From positions 65,346,126 through 65,410,125 of the forward strand of contig OU015493.1 in NCBI GenBank assembly GCA_907164885.2: DNA of 64,000 bases, in the 5' to 3' direction. The notes under the pieces are model-generated. The model was given only the letters and a program-made list of their open reading frames with translations. It made no database searches and was not told the DNA's origin. The translations under genes were made by a program, and so were the position numbers. Source of the DNA: Dolomedes plantarius (taxonomy: Eukaryota; Arthropoda; Arachnida; Araneae; Dolomedidae). Every line of letters begins with the position of its first letter. Position 1 is the stretch's first letter. Below, in pieces: positions 31,231 to 41,770 of this stretch.

Positions 31231-32806
31231 TTTATTTTTTCAATTTTAAGTGCAAAGTGGGCGAATCCAGACTATATTATGAATATAATAATAATATGAA
31301 TAATGAGTAACTGAAAAGCATAAATATATAAATCAAAAAAGAATGCATGAAAAAAATACAAATCTATTAATTACGATAATAAAACATACACAAATGTATA
31401 AATTAAAAATAAAATAATTTAAAATTTTAATTTTATCATCCTTAATTTTTGAAGCGTTGATCAAAATTATGTTAAAAAGATAATATGAAAAAGCATATGA
31501 AAATAACGCTGCTTCAGAACTTCCGATGAATAATGCGTAAATGAAATAGCATATAAAAAAAGCAAAATAAGTGTATGAAAACTAAGCATATGTAAAGCAT
31601 AAATACATAAATAAAAAGAATGCTAGAAAAATTATAAATCTATTAATTACAATAATTAAACATACACAAATGTATATATAGCAGTATATATAACATCAAG
31701 TTATACATACACAAATGTATATCTATGTATATATAGCAGTACATATAACATTTAGATATACATACACAAATGTATATCTAAGTGTTATACAGATAAAATT
31801 AAAAAGCGTATGAAAATTAAGCATATGAAAATTAAGCATATGAAAAGCAAAAATACATAAATCAAAAAAGAATGCAAGAAAAAAATACAAATCTATAAAG
31901 AGTCCAAACGGATTATTGCTTCTTTTAGGAAACAGTAAAACAATGTTTCAGAGTCCAACTTGTGTAACTACTGCCACTCGCTGCTACTGTCGTCTGATGA
32001 GCAAAAAAAATTAAATAATTCAATATTATTTTGATTTTTCGCGCTAGTGGAAAAAATGCCACGCCCACTTTAGAGTCACTTGAACTAATTAAACACACAC
32101 AAATATATAAATTACACAAAAGGCTTTTCTTTTAAATTCTGTAATGTGTCTAAATCTCCACTATGGAAATATATCGGAGAATACCATCATTTTAATAAGA
32201 AATTTCTAAAATGAAAATAGCAACAAATAACGTCTGTTTATAATCTGAAGACGATGTTCATTTCACTGAAATGTTTTAAAATATAAATTTTAGATAAGAA
32301 ATATTTAACGCATTTACTACGCATTACATCGTTTCAATAAGAAATGTCTAAAATGAAAATGGCAACAGAGAACGTTTGTTTACAAAATAACGCGGCGAAA
32401 AAAAACGACGATCGTTAATCGAAATGTTTTAAAGTATAAATTTTAAAGTATAAAATCTGACTTGAAAGATTATTATTTTCATTTATTATTCTGGTTTAAT
32501 ATATAACTTGAAACTTTTTGATTTTATTTATTTTTATCTTTTCGCTCGCTGTTTGCCAGCTAACCCTAACGTGGACGCCATATTCAGAGGGGTGATTCCA
32601 CAAAATGTAACAGCTTACATTTAGTTTAAAAAAATTGTTGGTTTTTTATTAATTAAAAATCAATGGTAATTAATTTCGATTTTTGAAGTTCTTCAGACCC
32701 TCGGCTGTTTAAAGACGCCTGTATGTAAAATTTCACGATCGTTGCTCCTAAACTGTGGATTTCTATACAATTGTAGATAGACAAACATTCATTTTTATAT
32801 ATTAGA
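31231..32806 (-). other. Helitron-1 5' noncoding region
   Basis: AT-rich sequence between the Rep start codon and the 5' TC end. It contains a repeated ATACACAAATGTATAT...AGCAGTA block (about 31665-31785). It also has an imperfect tandem duplication of about 115 bp (about 32185-32300 and 32328-32440) sharing AATAAGAAAT.TCTAAAATGA. No gene is supported. Confidence 0.6.
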
Positions 32807-33338
32807 TATTCAAACGGTGGGAGTACCAGATCTGGATAACATTGATAACATTAATCTCAGCAAGAGACTCAGGTATCAGCAAAGATTGAGAAACGATCTA
32901 AGGAAAAGATTTAGAGAGGAATACTTGAGTCTTCTCGTTCATCAACAGATCAATAAAGTTGGTTCGAAACAAGTGGAGGTGGGAGATGTGATGCTGGTAG
33001 GTTGCGACAACAAGAATAGACTAGATTGACCTATGGGGCTGGTAGTAGAAGTGTTTCCAGGAAAGGACAATTCTGTTAGGGTTCTAAAAGTAAAAACTTG
33101 TATGGGAGAATTGATACGTCCTGTAAAACGGTTGTATTTTCTAGAACTTAACAGTGATAGTAAAATTCATAACAGTGAACTGTTTAAAAATGTAAAAGAC
33201 AATCACTCAAAAATTAATAATTGCAATAACCAAAAAGATAATACAAATTTAAGAAAGGTCAATGAAAAAAACCGTACCCAAATAGTCAAAACTAAATGTG
33301 GTAGAAAGGTTATAAAACCCAAACGATATGATAATTAA
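32807..33338 (+). pseudogene. BEL-1 integrase C-terminal part
   Basis: The frame resumes with GVPDLDNIDNINLSKRLRYQQRL and LRKRFREEYL. It continues with the small beta-rich domain VEVGDVMLVG...RLD, after which a TGA at 33028-33030 stands where the family has Trp (DWP). Then GLVVEVFPGKDNSVRVLKVKT and a basic tail run to TAA at 33336-33338. This is the C-terminal chromatin/DNA-binding domain of BEL/Pao integrases. It joins in frame to the segment ending at 17776 across Helitron-1. Confidence 0.88.
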
Positions 33339-33418
33339 TGTTACACTTTTTATTCTTAACTTACATTTATTAATGTGCAAAAAGAATGTTTTGATTTTGT
33401 TGTATCTATGTAAAATCA

Positions 33419-33511
33419 AAAGGTGGGAGTGTCGCGACTTTAACAAATATTCATATCATTACCACCAGAAGTAATTTAAAATATATATTTAAACTAAAAT
33501 AATTTCAAACA
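33419..33511 (+). repeat. BEL-1 polypurine tract and truncated 3' LTR
   Basis: AAAAGGTGGGAG precedes TGTCGCGACTTTAAC at 33430. The LTR matches the 5' copy for about 82 bp, then diverges at ...TTTCAAA (about 33511). The remaining ~180 bp of the LTR was not found nearby. Confidence 0.8.
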
Positions 33512-34253
33512 CATGGACATGGACAAAAAGTTTTCGTGAGGTTCCAAATAGGGCGAAGAAAGCCCTTTACCCTCCGTATGGATATGGGAAGCATTGAAGC
33601 TTTTCACGCATGGTCCAAGAAGAAAGGAATCAAGTAAAAAAAAAGTTAAGTTAGAAAATAAATTAAAGTAACAAAAATTAAAAAAACATTAGAATTTAGT
33701 AAGTTAAAGTTAACACAAAATTAAATCAGCAAGACTTGTCAAAATAAAATGTTCCAATATAAGATAAGATAGAAAGCAAAATATAAAGATTAAACTCTCA
33801 AAAGTCGAAGACGAGCCACAGAGGACCGCGAGCAGCAAATATATTAAACGCTGGGATCAAACCCAGGATGGGAAAGAACTATCAAGCAACCTGTGCTTGA
33901 AAACAGTCCGAAAAAGAAGCAAGATGATGAATTTGTATTACAGAGGTTAAAAAAAATCAAGCTTAACTACTGGTCAAGAGCAAAATGTGTCCCGCAACCT
34001 GATTGGTTGACGAAACAGGATCCAGGAGCTTAGCAGAAGATATTATCAGGGAGGACGGCTCATAATTTGACCACGAGGATTCGCAGAGGCATATTACACC
34101 AACGAGACAACATACTTCCTATTCCAAAAAAGCGTAAGAGGATGCGACTGCATATAATTAGGAAAAAAGGGCTGGGGGTGAAAATTAAGCGGTCTAGAAT
34201 GAATTAAAGGAAAAAGGAATGACATAAGGAAAAAAGAAAAGAAAAAAATTAAA
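33512..34253. other. Unassigned sequence between BEL-1 and the LINE
   Basis: A short plus-strand open stretch at 33512-33637 (…KVFVRFQIGRRKPF…AWSKKKGIK then TAA) has a coding-like composition but I do not recognise it. The rest is A-rich, then a moderately complex segment that may be the 3' untranslated region of the minus-strand LINE. No poly(T) tract marks a LINE end here. Confidence 0.4.
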
Positions 34254-35647
34254 TTATGGGAAAGAAGAGTTGGGAGTAATCCCAGTGTCAAGCACTAGAG
34301 TCGATCTAGGTCTACGATTAAATTCTCTATTTTCAGAATCAGGAAGATAGGCAATTTCTTCATTAGGGGTGGAGTAAAGACTATTATAAAATTTAGTGGC
34401 GAGATTAATTATAGCAAGGCGAATGGGTTCAATATTTAGATCTTTATGGAGGGAGTAGTTAGTTTTATATCTATTGGCTTTAGTAATTAGACGTAAGGTT
34501 TTATTTTTTGTGCATTGCAATTTCTGGACATGACTGTTAGCCGCTGACCCCATACAGGTACTGCATAAAGAAGTATAGGTCGAAGTACTGTTTTGTAAAG
34601 CAGAAGTTTATTTTTTATACTCATCTCCTTCTGGTACAGAAGGTGGGCGATATCTTTTCTAGCTTTAAAATATTTGCAGATATTATTATTAATATTTTTC
34701 TTCCAAGCTTACTATTCATGAAGATAACCGAATATTTCACTTCCCTTTCAAAGTGGATGAGCTGACCATAAACGTTAACTAGGGGTGGGGGAATCCTGTT
34801 GTATGAAAAGAAGATAGCTTTTGTTTTACTGGGATTTAATTTAATACGTCATTTATCAAATCAGCGCTCAAGAATGTTAATGTGACGTTGGAGGTAAGTA
34901 TGCATATATCTGACATTATGGTTTTTAGCGAGAATGGCTGTGTCATCAGCATAGAGGGCAAGCGAAGTGTTCGGGGTGATGGGGATCATTCACAAATAAG
35001 TTAAATAAGACCTGTCCGAGTTTCGAACCTTGAGGAACTCCCGCATTAACAGGGCGTAGGGCTGAAGTGGTACCAGAATAGCTTACAGCAAAAGTTCTGT
35101 CCGAAAGTTAGGATTGTATAAGTTTAATAACGGCAGCTGACATTTTAAATTTAATGAGTTTATAGATAAGGCCACTGTGCCATACAGTATCAAAAGCTTT
35201 AAGAATATCAAAGAAGACAGCACCAGTCTGCATTCTGTTCTGTAGTCCATCATGGATGTTCTCAGTAACACGAAGCAGCTGATGTGTGGTAGAATGTTTA
35301 GGTCTGAAACCAAATTGGGCATTAGAGAGAATATTATTCCGATCAATAAAATTATGAATACGGCTACGAAAATTGTGTTCAATCCCTTTAAAAAGAGAAG
35401 ATAAGAGACTAATGGGCCTGTAGTTTTTCGGAAGGGAAGGATCCTCACCAGGCTTATGAATTGGGAAAATAATGGCCGATTTCCAGGGATGCGGGTAGTA
35501 TTTAAATTTAAAGATGTTATTAATTAAATCAGTTAAATAGTTGGCATAATGAAGGGGAAGATTTTTAATGGCATTATTGGTGATACCGTCTTGACCAGGG
35601 GCTTTTCTATTAGGGAGAGAGTTAATTGCATTTAAGACTTCGCTAAC
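34254..35647 (-). pseudogene. Jockey-like LINE: reverse transcriptase, 3' part
   Basis: The minus-strand frame from 35647 reads VSEVLNAINSLPNRKAPGQDGI, then KSAIIFPIHKPGEDPSLPKNYRPISLLSS-type blocks and NAQFGFRPKHST. FFDILKAFDTVWH carries the first catalytic Asp, and YADDTA appears near 34945 with the catalytic pair. Frame changes follow, and the C-terminal region (34553-34254) has KLQCTKNKTLRLITKA and ends in a stop. This is the pattern of Jockey/CR1-group LINE polymerases, which copy their RNA at the target. The endonuclease half continues at 42798-43745 beyond BEL-2. Confidence 0.88.
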
Positions 35648-36035
35648 TGTTGCGGAATGCGGCATTACCCCTGAATTCCGTTCTGCGCAAGTACGCACGG
35701 AAGAAGTAAAGTGAAGAAGAGCAAATGTAACTTTGATGTTATTTAGTTTAGTTTAGTTTAGTTTTCTGTGATGTTCGCGCGTTGTGTCTAATACTCTGTC
35801 ATGTTTTCGTGTTTATTCGTTAAAACTAATGTGTAAATTAATGTTTTTAGTAATAGATGTCATTAATTAGCCAAAGGTCGTCCTGTTTCTTTGATTCGTG
35901 TGTCTCAACTTTTATTTAAATGAGGAAACAACTACCCGGACCATCAAGATTTTCAGGTAAGATAAGATTCTTACCTAACTTTTAATGACGAAGATATTTT
36001 TGAAGTTTAAATATTGCTCGGGACACAATATTTAC
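35648..36035 (+). repeat. BEL-2 5' LTR
   Basis: 388 bp, pairs with 42415-42797. It contains a short GTTTA tandem run with one more unit than the 3' copy. It is followed by TGGCATCCC, a poor PBS candidate. Confidence 0.9.
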
Positions 36036-36041
36036 TGGCAT

Positions 36042-37504
36042 CCCTTTTTCCAATATGGCCGTTTTATGCCCCGTAATCGTGTTGGAAAAACAAAATGGCT
36101 ATGACGATGGAAGGAGTTCAAAATGTCCAAATTGTGGATCCTTCACAACAATCACTCCCCACCTTTTCTAGGCGTGCTGGCACGCCACAGTCTGTAGGGG
36201 TTGAAGAACGGATTGGCTCCATTCGCTTCAGCAAAATAGACTCCAACTGCACAAAAGTGACACTGGTAGTAAAAAATCATGAATGACATCACATGTAAAA
36301 GTTCAGGAGGTCAAAATCTCCCCTTATAGTGCTGCAAGTTTTACTGATTTAAAAAAAAAATCGAAATTTATAAAGTTTTCTTTAAGCTTAAGCTTACATT
36401 AACTCTGACCAACATTAACTAAATCATAGAAAATGGTATGCATACCCTGTAAAACAAATAATAACAAAATAGTGGCTCGATCAACACAAGTGATCAGAGA
36501 TTAAAATGTAAAGAAACGGTTATCTTACCGAAATAGAAATCTCTACGCTAAAATCGTACAGCGAAGATGAAATTTTCAAAAACATTGGCAAATGTGCATA
36601 ATCGCTAATATATGTGATGAGGGGTACCAGAGATACCCCTTTGCGTTGTGTAAAATTAGGGAGGTGAACTCCAAAGGGAACTATGCGTTTATAAATAAAA
36701 ATATCAACATTTATTATACAATATTTTACAAGAAAAGGTCGGGTTTACATATTATATTTAAGATCTTGGGTATACATATTTTAACAGAATTAAGGTATAC
36801 TTCATCCGCTTTCTGCGGCATAACCATTACGGGTCGAGCGAAATAAAGTCTCGTAATCTCTCAAAAGGCATGAGCACTATTTAAAGGGGGAAGAAATGAC
36901 CAACCTGGGGAGTTTTTGATGAAAACAGCAGAGCATGGCGTCGTTGAGGCACTTCTACCGGAGGAGGCTTTAGGCATCGGGCTAAAAATCTTGGGGCCCT
37001 TCAATGGAGGAGGTAGCTTCAATGGAATCGGCGCTGGTGGTTGAACACGGACATCTCGCTATTTTACGGGGCGACCTTTTTTTTCTTCCCAGGCTTTCTT
37101 CGCAGCTCGCCACCTCAAATCGCTCTCTCGCTCTCCCTCCGAACGTCGTTTTTCCCACACTCGGGGCTTCCCCAATTTTTATTATAACTCCTCCCCAGGT
37201 CAGTTATTCACGTAAATTTATTGCCTCTTCGAGTTTTTTATTCGAGGGCAGGATGCTCCGACATCCCCATGGTTGACCCACGTGGTACGCTTATTTCCAA
37301 GAAAATTGGATGTCCGTTGAATTTCCTGGAATTTCTTTCCCCCGTCCTGAGGAATTCAGGGCGTGCGATGTTTCTTGGAAAATTGGTGCGGTTCCTCCTT
37401 TTTCCAATATGGCCGTTTTATGCCCCGTAATCGTGTTGGAAAAACAAAATGGCTATGACGTTGGAAGGAGTTCAAAATGTCCAAATTGTGGATCCTTCAC
37501 AACA
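36042..37504 (+). repeat. Region bounded by ~109-bp direct repeats, replacing BEL-2 gag
   Basis: Copies at 36042-36150 and 37396-37504 (CCTTTTTCCAATATGGCCG...CCTTCACAACA) differ by about one base and bracket 1.25 kb of unrecognised, mostly noncoding sequence. The downstream copy supplies an ATG (37449) that runs in frame into the BEL-2 protease/RT linker. The usual BEL gag and zinc knuckles are absent. This may be a tandem duplication or an inserted element; the repeat does not start TG, so it does not look like an LTR. Confidence 0.7.
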
Positions 37505-39257
37505 GGGATATAAATGCATTGCTGAAGAAAATTTGACCCACAGTTTATTCGGCGGCTTAGAAACTACAGAAACATACCAAAGATATTTGATTCGTCTAAG
37601 TGACTTTTCGGCTAGATACAGATGTAATTTAGAGGTGTTAAACCAAGAAAAAATATGTTCAAAAATTCCACGGGGGAAATTTATCAGTGAAATTAAGAAG
37701 CAACAAATTTTTCTGTCTGACTTGAATGATGAGGTAGATTTGTTATACCAGTTTTCTCCTGAAGAAATTCATGGGCTAATTGGGGCAGATGTTGTAGGTA
37801 AATTGTATACTGGGAACATAAAACAGTTACAATCTGGTCTAGTTTTGATGGAAACGCGCCTGGGATGGACAATAATGGGTAAAACAAATACAGACGAATC
37901 TTCAGACAGCACGAATAGTGTTATGTCGCTACATGTAAACGATGCAAAAATTTCAGATCTATGGCGGCTTGACACACTTGGAATTTTAGATCCTGGAAAC
38001 AAAGGAAATCGACAAGAGCTGGAGATGGCAGCCGAAGAACATTTTAACAGAAGTGTGAAAATTGATGATGATGGAAGGTACGTTGTAAGTCTCCCGTGGA
38101 TAGAAGGCCATCCTACTTTACCCGCTTGCAGAAATGTTGCAGAACGAAGGCTGAAGAGCTGTGTCGATTCATTGAAGAGGAGTGAAAACTTAGAAGCATA
38201 CGAAGAAGTGTTCAGAGAGTGGCTTCAAGAAGAAGTCATTGAAGAAGTCAAGAACTCCTCTACCGATGAAAGTGCACATTACTTGCCTCACCGGGCCGTA
38301 GTTAAAGAAAATTCTACCACAAGAGTGCGACCCGTCTTTGACGGATCAGCAAGAGAAAATAATTCACCCTCTATAAACGATTGTTTGGAAAAGGGACCAA
38401 ACACTGTTGAGCTCATTCCTGCCATCATGAATAGATTTAGATTTTAAAAAATAGGCGTTGTTGCCGACATTCGCAGAGCATTCCTGAAGATTAGACTGAG
38501 TGAAGTAGATAAACCTTATCTGAAATTCTTATGGTGGGAGGGAGGTGATCTGGCCAAACCTAAAATTTTCCAGCATCGGCGAGTTGTTTTGGGGCTTTCT
38601 TGCTCTCCTTATCTATTGGGAGCAACCATTCGATTTCATTTGCAGAATGTTCCTCAAAAGTTTGAAAAAACTTCAGCCCAGTTGTTAGAATCATTTTACG
38701 TGGATAACTGTGTGACCAGTGTGAATGACCCCGAAGATCTTGAGAAATTTATCGAGGAATCTAAAACAGTTCTTAGCACTGCCAAATTTGAGCTTAGAGG
38801 TTGGGAGCACAGTAATAAAGACTTTGATGCTATTTCGTCAGAAAACGAAAAGAATATTCCTGTTCTGGGACTTAAGTGGAATTTAAAAAAGGATTCTTTG
38901 ACGGTAGATTTACGAGATTACGCTGAAGACGATGCGCCCGTAACAAAAAGGAAAATTCTGTCAGCTGTGCACAAGATTTTTGACCCACTAGGCTTCACTT
39001 GCCCTATTACGTTGGGGCCAAAGATTCTCCTACAAGAGTGCTGGAAATTGAAAGTGTCGTGGGATGCGGAACTTCCCACCTTCATTGTCAAAAAATTGGA
39101 AAGGTGGAGAAAAGATATATCTAAATTGAAAGAAGTAGAAATTCCGCGATGTCTTATACCCGTTTCTGAAGTACCGAGAAGTCTGACGTTGCATGTGTTC
39201 TGTGATGCAAGCAAAGTAGCATATGCTATTTGTGTTTTTTTTGAGATGCGAAATTGA
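37505..39257 (+). pseudogene. BEL-2 pre-RT linker and reverse transcriptase
   Basis: Blocks in order: YLIRLSDFSARYRCNLEVL, IHGLIGADVVGKLYTG, LVLMETRLGWTIMGK, AHYLPHRAVVKENSTTRVRPVFD, LNDCLEKGPN. After an in-frame TAA at 38445-38447 come VVADIRRAFLKI, GLSCSPYLLGA and FYVDNCVTSV (YVDN site). The frame continues to VPRSLTLHVFCDASK, the start of RNase H. A frame change in the T-run near 39230-39240 ends it at 39257. Apart from these lesions it is well preserved. Confidence 0.9.
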
Positions 39258-39479
39258 AAATTCAACGACCTGTCAACTTGTTCAGGCAAGATGCAGAGTT
39301 GCTCCAATGAAGTCTCTATCCATTCCAAGATTGGAACTCCTTGCCTGCAGTATCGGCGCTAGAATAGCTCAGAGTGTGAGTAATGATCTAAAATTGGAGA
39401 ATGTACCGAAATTTTTCTGGTCTGACTCGGCAAATGCTTTGTATTGGATCAAAGGAACTGAAAATTGGGCTCCCTTTGT
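39240..39479 (+). pseudogene. BEL-2 RNase H, first part
   Basis: Resumes after the T-run shift: LVQARCRVAPMKSLSIPRLELLACSIGARIA and FWSDSANALYWI. It is cut off after WAPFV by the 39480 insertion, and RNase H/linker sequence resumes at 40371. Confidence 0.85.
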
Positions 39480-40364
39480 ATGCTAAATAGCATATTCTGT
39501 ATAGTGGCTTATTCTTTAATTATTTATTTATTTATTTATTTATTTTTTGCTAAATTATTAATTTAAGAAATTCACTCTGACACATGTCTGAGAATAACTG
39601 AAGAGCACGTACTCACATTTAATATTTAATGTAACTATTTAATTTCTCTTCATATTACATACATTAATTTATACTCTGACTACACACTTTTACAGAGAAA
39701 ATCATATCAATTAATATTATACGTTAAAAGATTATTATGACACATAAAATCCAAATTACTCAAAAATAAATCGCCGTGCTCTCCCTTGATAAATATAATA
39801 CAAAATAATATTAACTTACCACCACCTTCGTATGGAATCTGTACATCTCGTATCTCATCAGTCGACCAGCAGAATCGGCGAAGCAAGCCAAAAAAAAAAT
39901 GGCGGATCTGATCGATATTCTTACTACGAGGTCCTATCTCTGTCGCTGCTAAAAATCCAACTCCTTCGAAAAACCTTTTCTCATGCCTTCCTCTAGAACT
40001 GGGGCGAGCAGAGGTCAGCTATCCTCGAACAAACACCTTTTTCTCTCATTGGCTAAAAAATGTTGCTAGACCGTTGCCATGAGGACTCTAGACCCCCCTA
40101 CAGCCGAGAAGGGGTGGTAAGGCACGCTTTTATTCTTATACAAAAAAAGAAAAACCTCTTTACGATAAGCCTCCGATTTGCCTCCGGGGGTACATACCTT
40201 TCCCCCAGAAACCGGTACAAAATACAGGCGCGAATCCAACACACATACATCCTATGACATACACAACAAAACAGATACACTAGAATGTGCATGGAACCGA
40301 ATCAATGTTGCATCAAGACTATGGGACAATAAAATATATTTACAAAGTCGAATTCCATGTCACA
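39480..40364. mobile_element. LTR-like insertion (possible solo LTR) in BEL-2
   Basis: The 885-bp segment interrupts a continuous reading frame and is flanked by CTTTGT on both sides (39474-39479 and 40365-40370). It starts (A)TGCTAAATAGCATA, ends ATGTCACA, has no coding frame, and carries CAATAAAATA about 35 bp before its end, which could be a polyadenylation signal. TG...CA ends, the short TSD and this signal fit a solo LTR. No internal domain or second copy is in the window, so the family is unknown. Confidence 0.65.
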
Positions 40365-40370
40365 CTTTGT

Positions 40371-41554
40371 TTATAACAGAGTGCATGAAATTCGTTCTCT
40401 AACCAACCCTGAAGATTGGCATCACGTGCCAGGGCATTTGAATGCCGCAGATCTTCCATCTCGTGGATGTAGTGTTGAAGCTTTGGCTCAGACGAGATGG
40501 TGGGAGGGTGTAGACTGGTTAGCAAGACCACCGGAGGAATGACCGAAATCAATCGCAGTCCCTGACTTCGCTGTAATCAATTCGGAAAGAAGGAAAACTG
40601 TCATTAGCGCAGCTAATCATGCAGAAGCATCTGGGGAAAAGTATTATGACCGATTCTCCTCGTACGATAAGCTTCTTAGAGTTACTGCATGGATGTATCG
40701 ATTTTTCACAAATTATAAAGTTGAAAAGTGTAACCGAATTACTCGCGACTTAACACTCGAAGAGATAAATAGAGCAGAAGTCACAGTGTTGAAAATTGTA
40801 CAGAACGAATCATTTTCAGGAACCGATGATAAACACTTAAAAGCGCTTCAGTGTTATGTAGATTCAAATGGAATTTTGAAAGTAAAGACCCGAATCTTAA
40901 TGAGAAAAGATACAAAAAATTTCAGATATCCGACAATATTGCCTTCGCGTCATCCAGTTGTAGAAAAAATTATTCAGACCAGACATGCTAAATTAAACCA
41001 CGCTGGTGTTCAAATTCGGATGAGTGACTTAAGAGAAGATTTTTGGATTCTTAAATATTGGAAAGCCGTAAGAAATGTAATTAGAACATGTGTACGATGT
41101 AAACGATTTAACTCGCGCCCTAAACCGACAGTCGAAGCACCCCTCCCAGAAGATTGCGTAAAGGAAGCTGCGGTGTTTGAAGTCGTCGGAATAGATTATG
41201 CTGGCCCATTAATTCTAAGAAATGGTCAGAAAGCCTGGATAGTTATTTACACATGTGCTGTTTTCAGAGCTATTCATTTAGAAGTAGCAACTGCCTTAAC
41301 GACGGACAATTTTTTACAAATATTTCGGAGATTTATTGCCCGAAGAGATAGACCAGCTATTATCTATTGTGATAATGGAACTAACTTTACAGGTGCAGAT
41401 AATTTGTTGAAACGAATCGATTGGAATATTATTTCCCAGTACAGTACAAGCCAAAAAATTGACTGGAAGTTCATTCCCCCATCTGCTCCATGGTGGGGTG
41501 GATGGTGGGAACGTCTTGTTGGTATGATCAAAGGAATACTACGAAAAGTTTTAG
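40371..41554 (+). pseudogene. BEL-2 RNase H end and integrase core
   Basis: It resumes with NRVHEIRSLTNPEDWHHVPGHLNAADLPSRG, then TGA near 40540, and continues from 40693. Integrase zinc residues are in RHAKLNHAGVQ and CVRCKRF. The core has VVGIDYAGPL (Asp), YCDNGTNFTGAD (Asp) and PPSAPWWGGWWERLVGMIK (Glu), all apparently intact. The sequence turns into a reverse complement of downstream codons at 41555. The enzyme would insert element cDNA. Confidence 0.9.
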
Positions 41555-41712
41555 GAAACTCGCCATTTTTCATTTTAACTTTAACAAGCCGGATATAATC
41601 ATCTTTTGAAGGATACACTTCTGTAACTCTAGCCATAGGCCAATCTAATCTCTTGGTGTTGTCGCTAGAAACTAAAACTACATCTCCGATTTGGATTCGT
41701 TTGTTATTTTTA
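41555..41712 (-). repeat. Inverted duplication of BEL-2 integrase sequence
   Basis: These 158 bp are the reverse complement of 42024-42181 with about two mismatches, so the minus strand here reads the same integrase C-terminal domain (MARVTEVYPSKDD). It is followed by a short tandem run of TCGGTGTTTA units (41713-41770), after which normal coding sequence resumes. Confidence 0.95.
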
Positions 41713-41770
41713 ATCGGTGTTTAAACGGTGTTTATCGGTGTTTATTTTTAATCGGTGTTTATTCGGTGTT

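Larger units (their letters stand above)
17777..32806 (-). mobile_element. Helitron-1: autonomous-type Helitron split by Gypsy-3
   Basis: On the minus strand the element starts TC (32806) in the AT-rich form TCTAATATATAAAA and ends in a hairpin followed by CTAG at 17777. The hairpin is CCC-A-GGC...GCC-GGG with one bulged base. It lies between host A and T, and removing it restores the BEL-1 integrase frame without any duplication, as expected for rolling-circle insertion. Without Gypsy-3 it is about 7.4 kb. It encodes a Rep/helicase on the minus strand and carries a sevenfold minisatellite at its 3' side. Confidence 0.9.
1417..33511 (+). mobile_element. BEL-1: BEL/Pao LTR retrotransposon, heavily interrupted
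   Basis: The termini are matching LTR starts TGTCGCGACTTTAAC at 1417 and 33430. The 5' LTR is followed by a PBS (TGGTGACCCGCGG, 2368) and a gag ATG at 2443. The 3' LTR is preceded by the purine tract AAAGGTGGGAG. Coding order is gag, aspartic protease, reverse transcriptase with a YVDN active site typical of BEL/Pao, RNase H and integrase. Three later insertions account for its 32-kb span: a short Helitron in the LTR (1592-2274), Gypsy-1 in gag (2464-13110) and Helitron-1 in pol (17777-32806). Each leaves an interpretable junction. The 3' LTR is cut off after about 82 bp. Many stops and frameshifts make it inactive. Confidence 0.85.

Noticed and set aside
30940..31299. Plus-strand open frames with LPALHFF repeats
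   Set aside because: They are the antisense of the repeated charged N-terminus of the Helitron-1 protein.
35640..35648. Target-site duplication for BEL-2
   Set aside because: CTAAC on the left and ATTGG (or TTTAC) on the right do not match well enough, so no duplication is claimed although the LINE frame is restored.
36042..37504. Small terminal-repeat retrotransposon with 109-bp LTRs
   Set aside because: The repeats do not begin TG and no PBS or PPT is visible next to them. Kept as an unexplained direct repeat.
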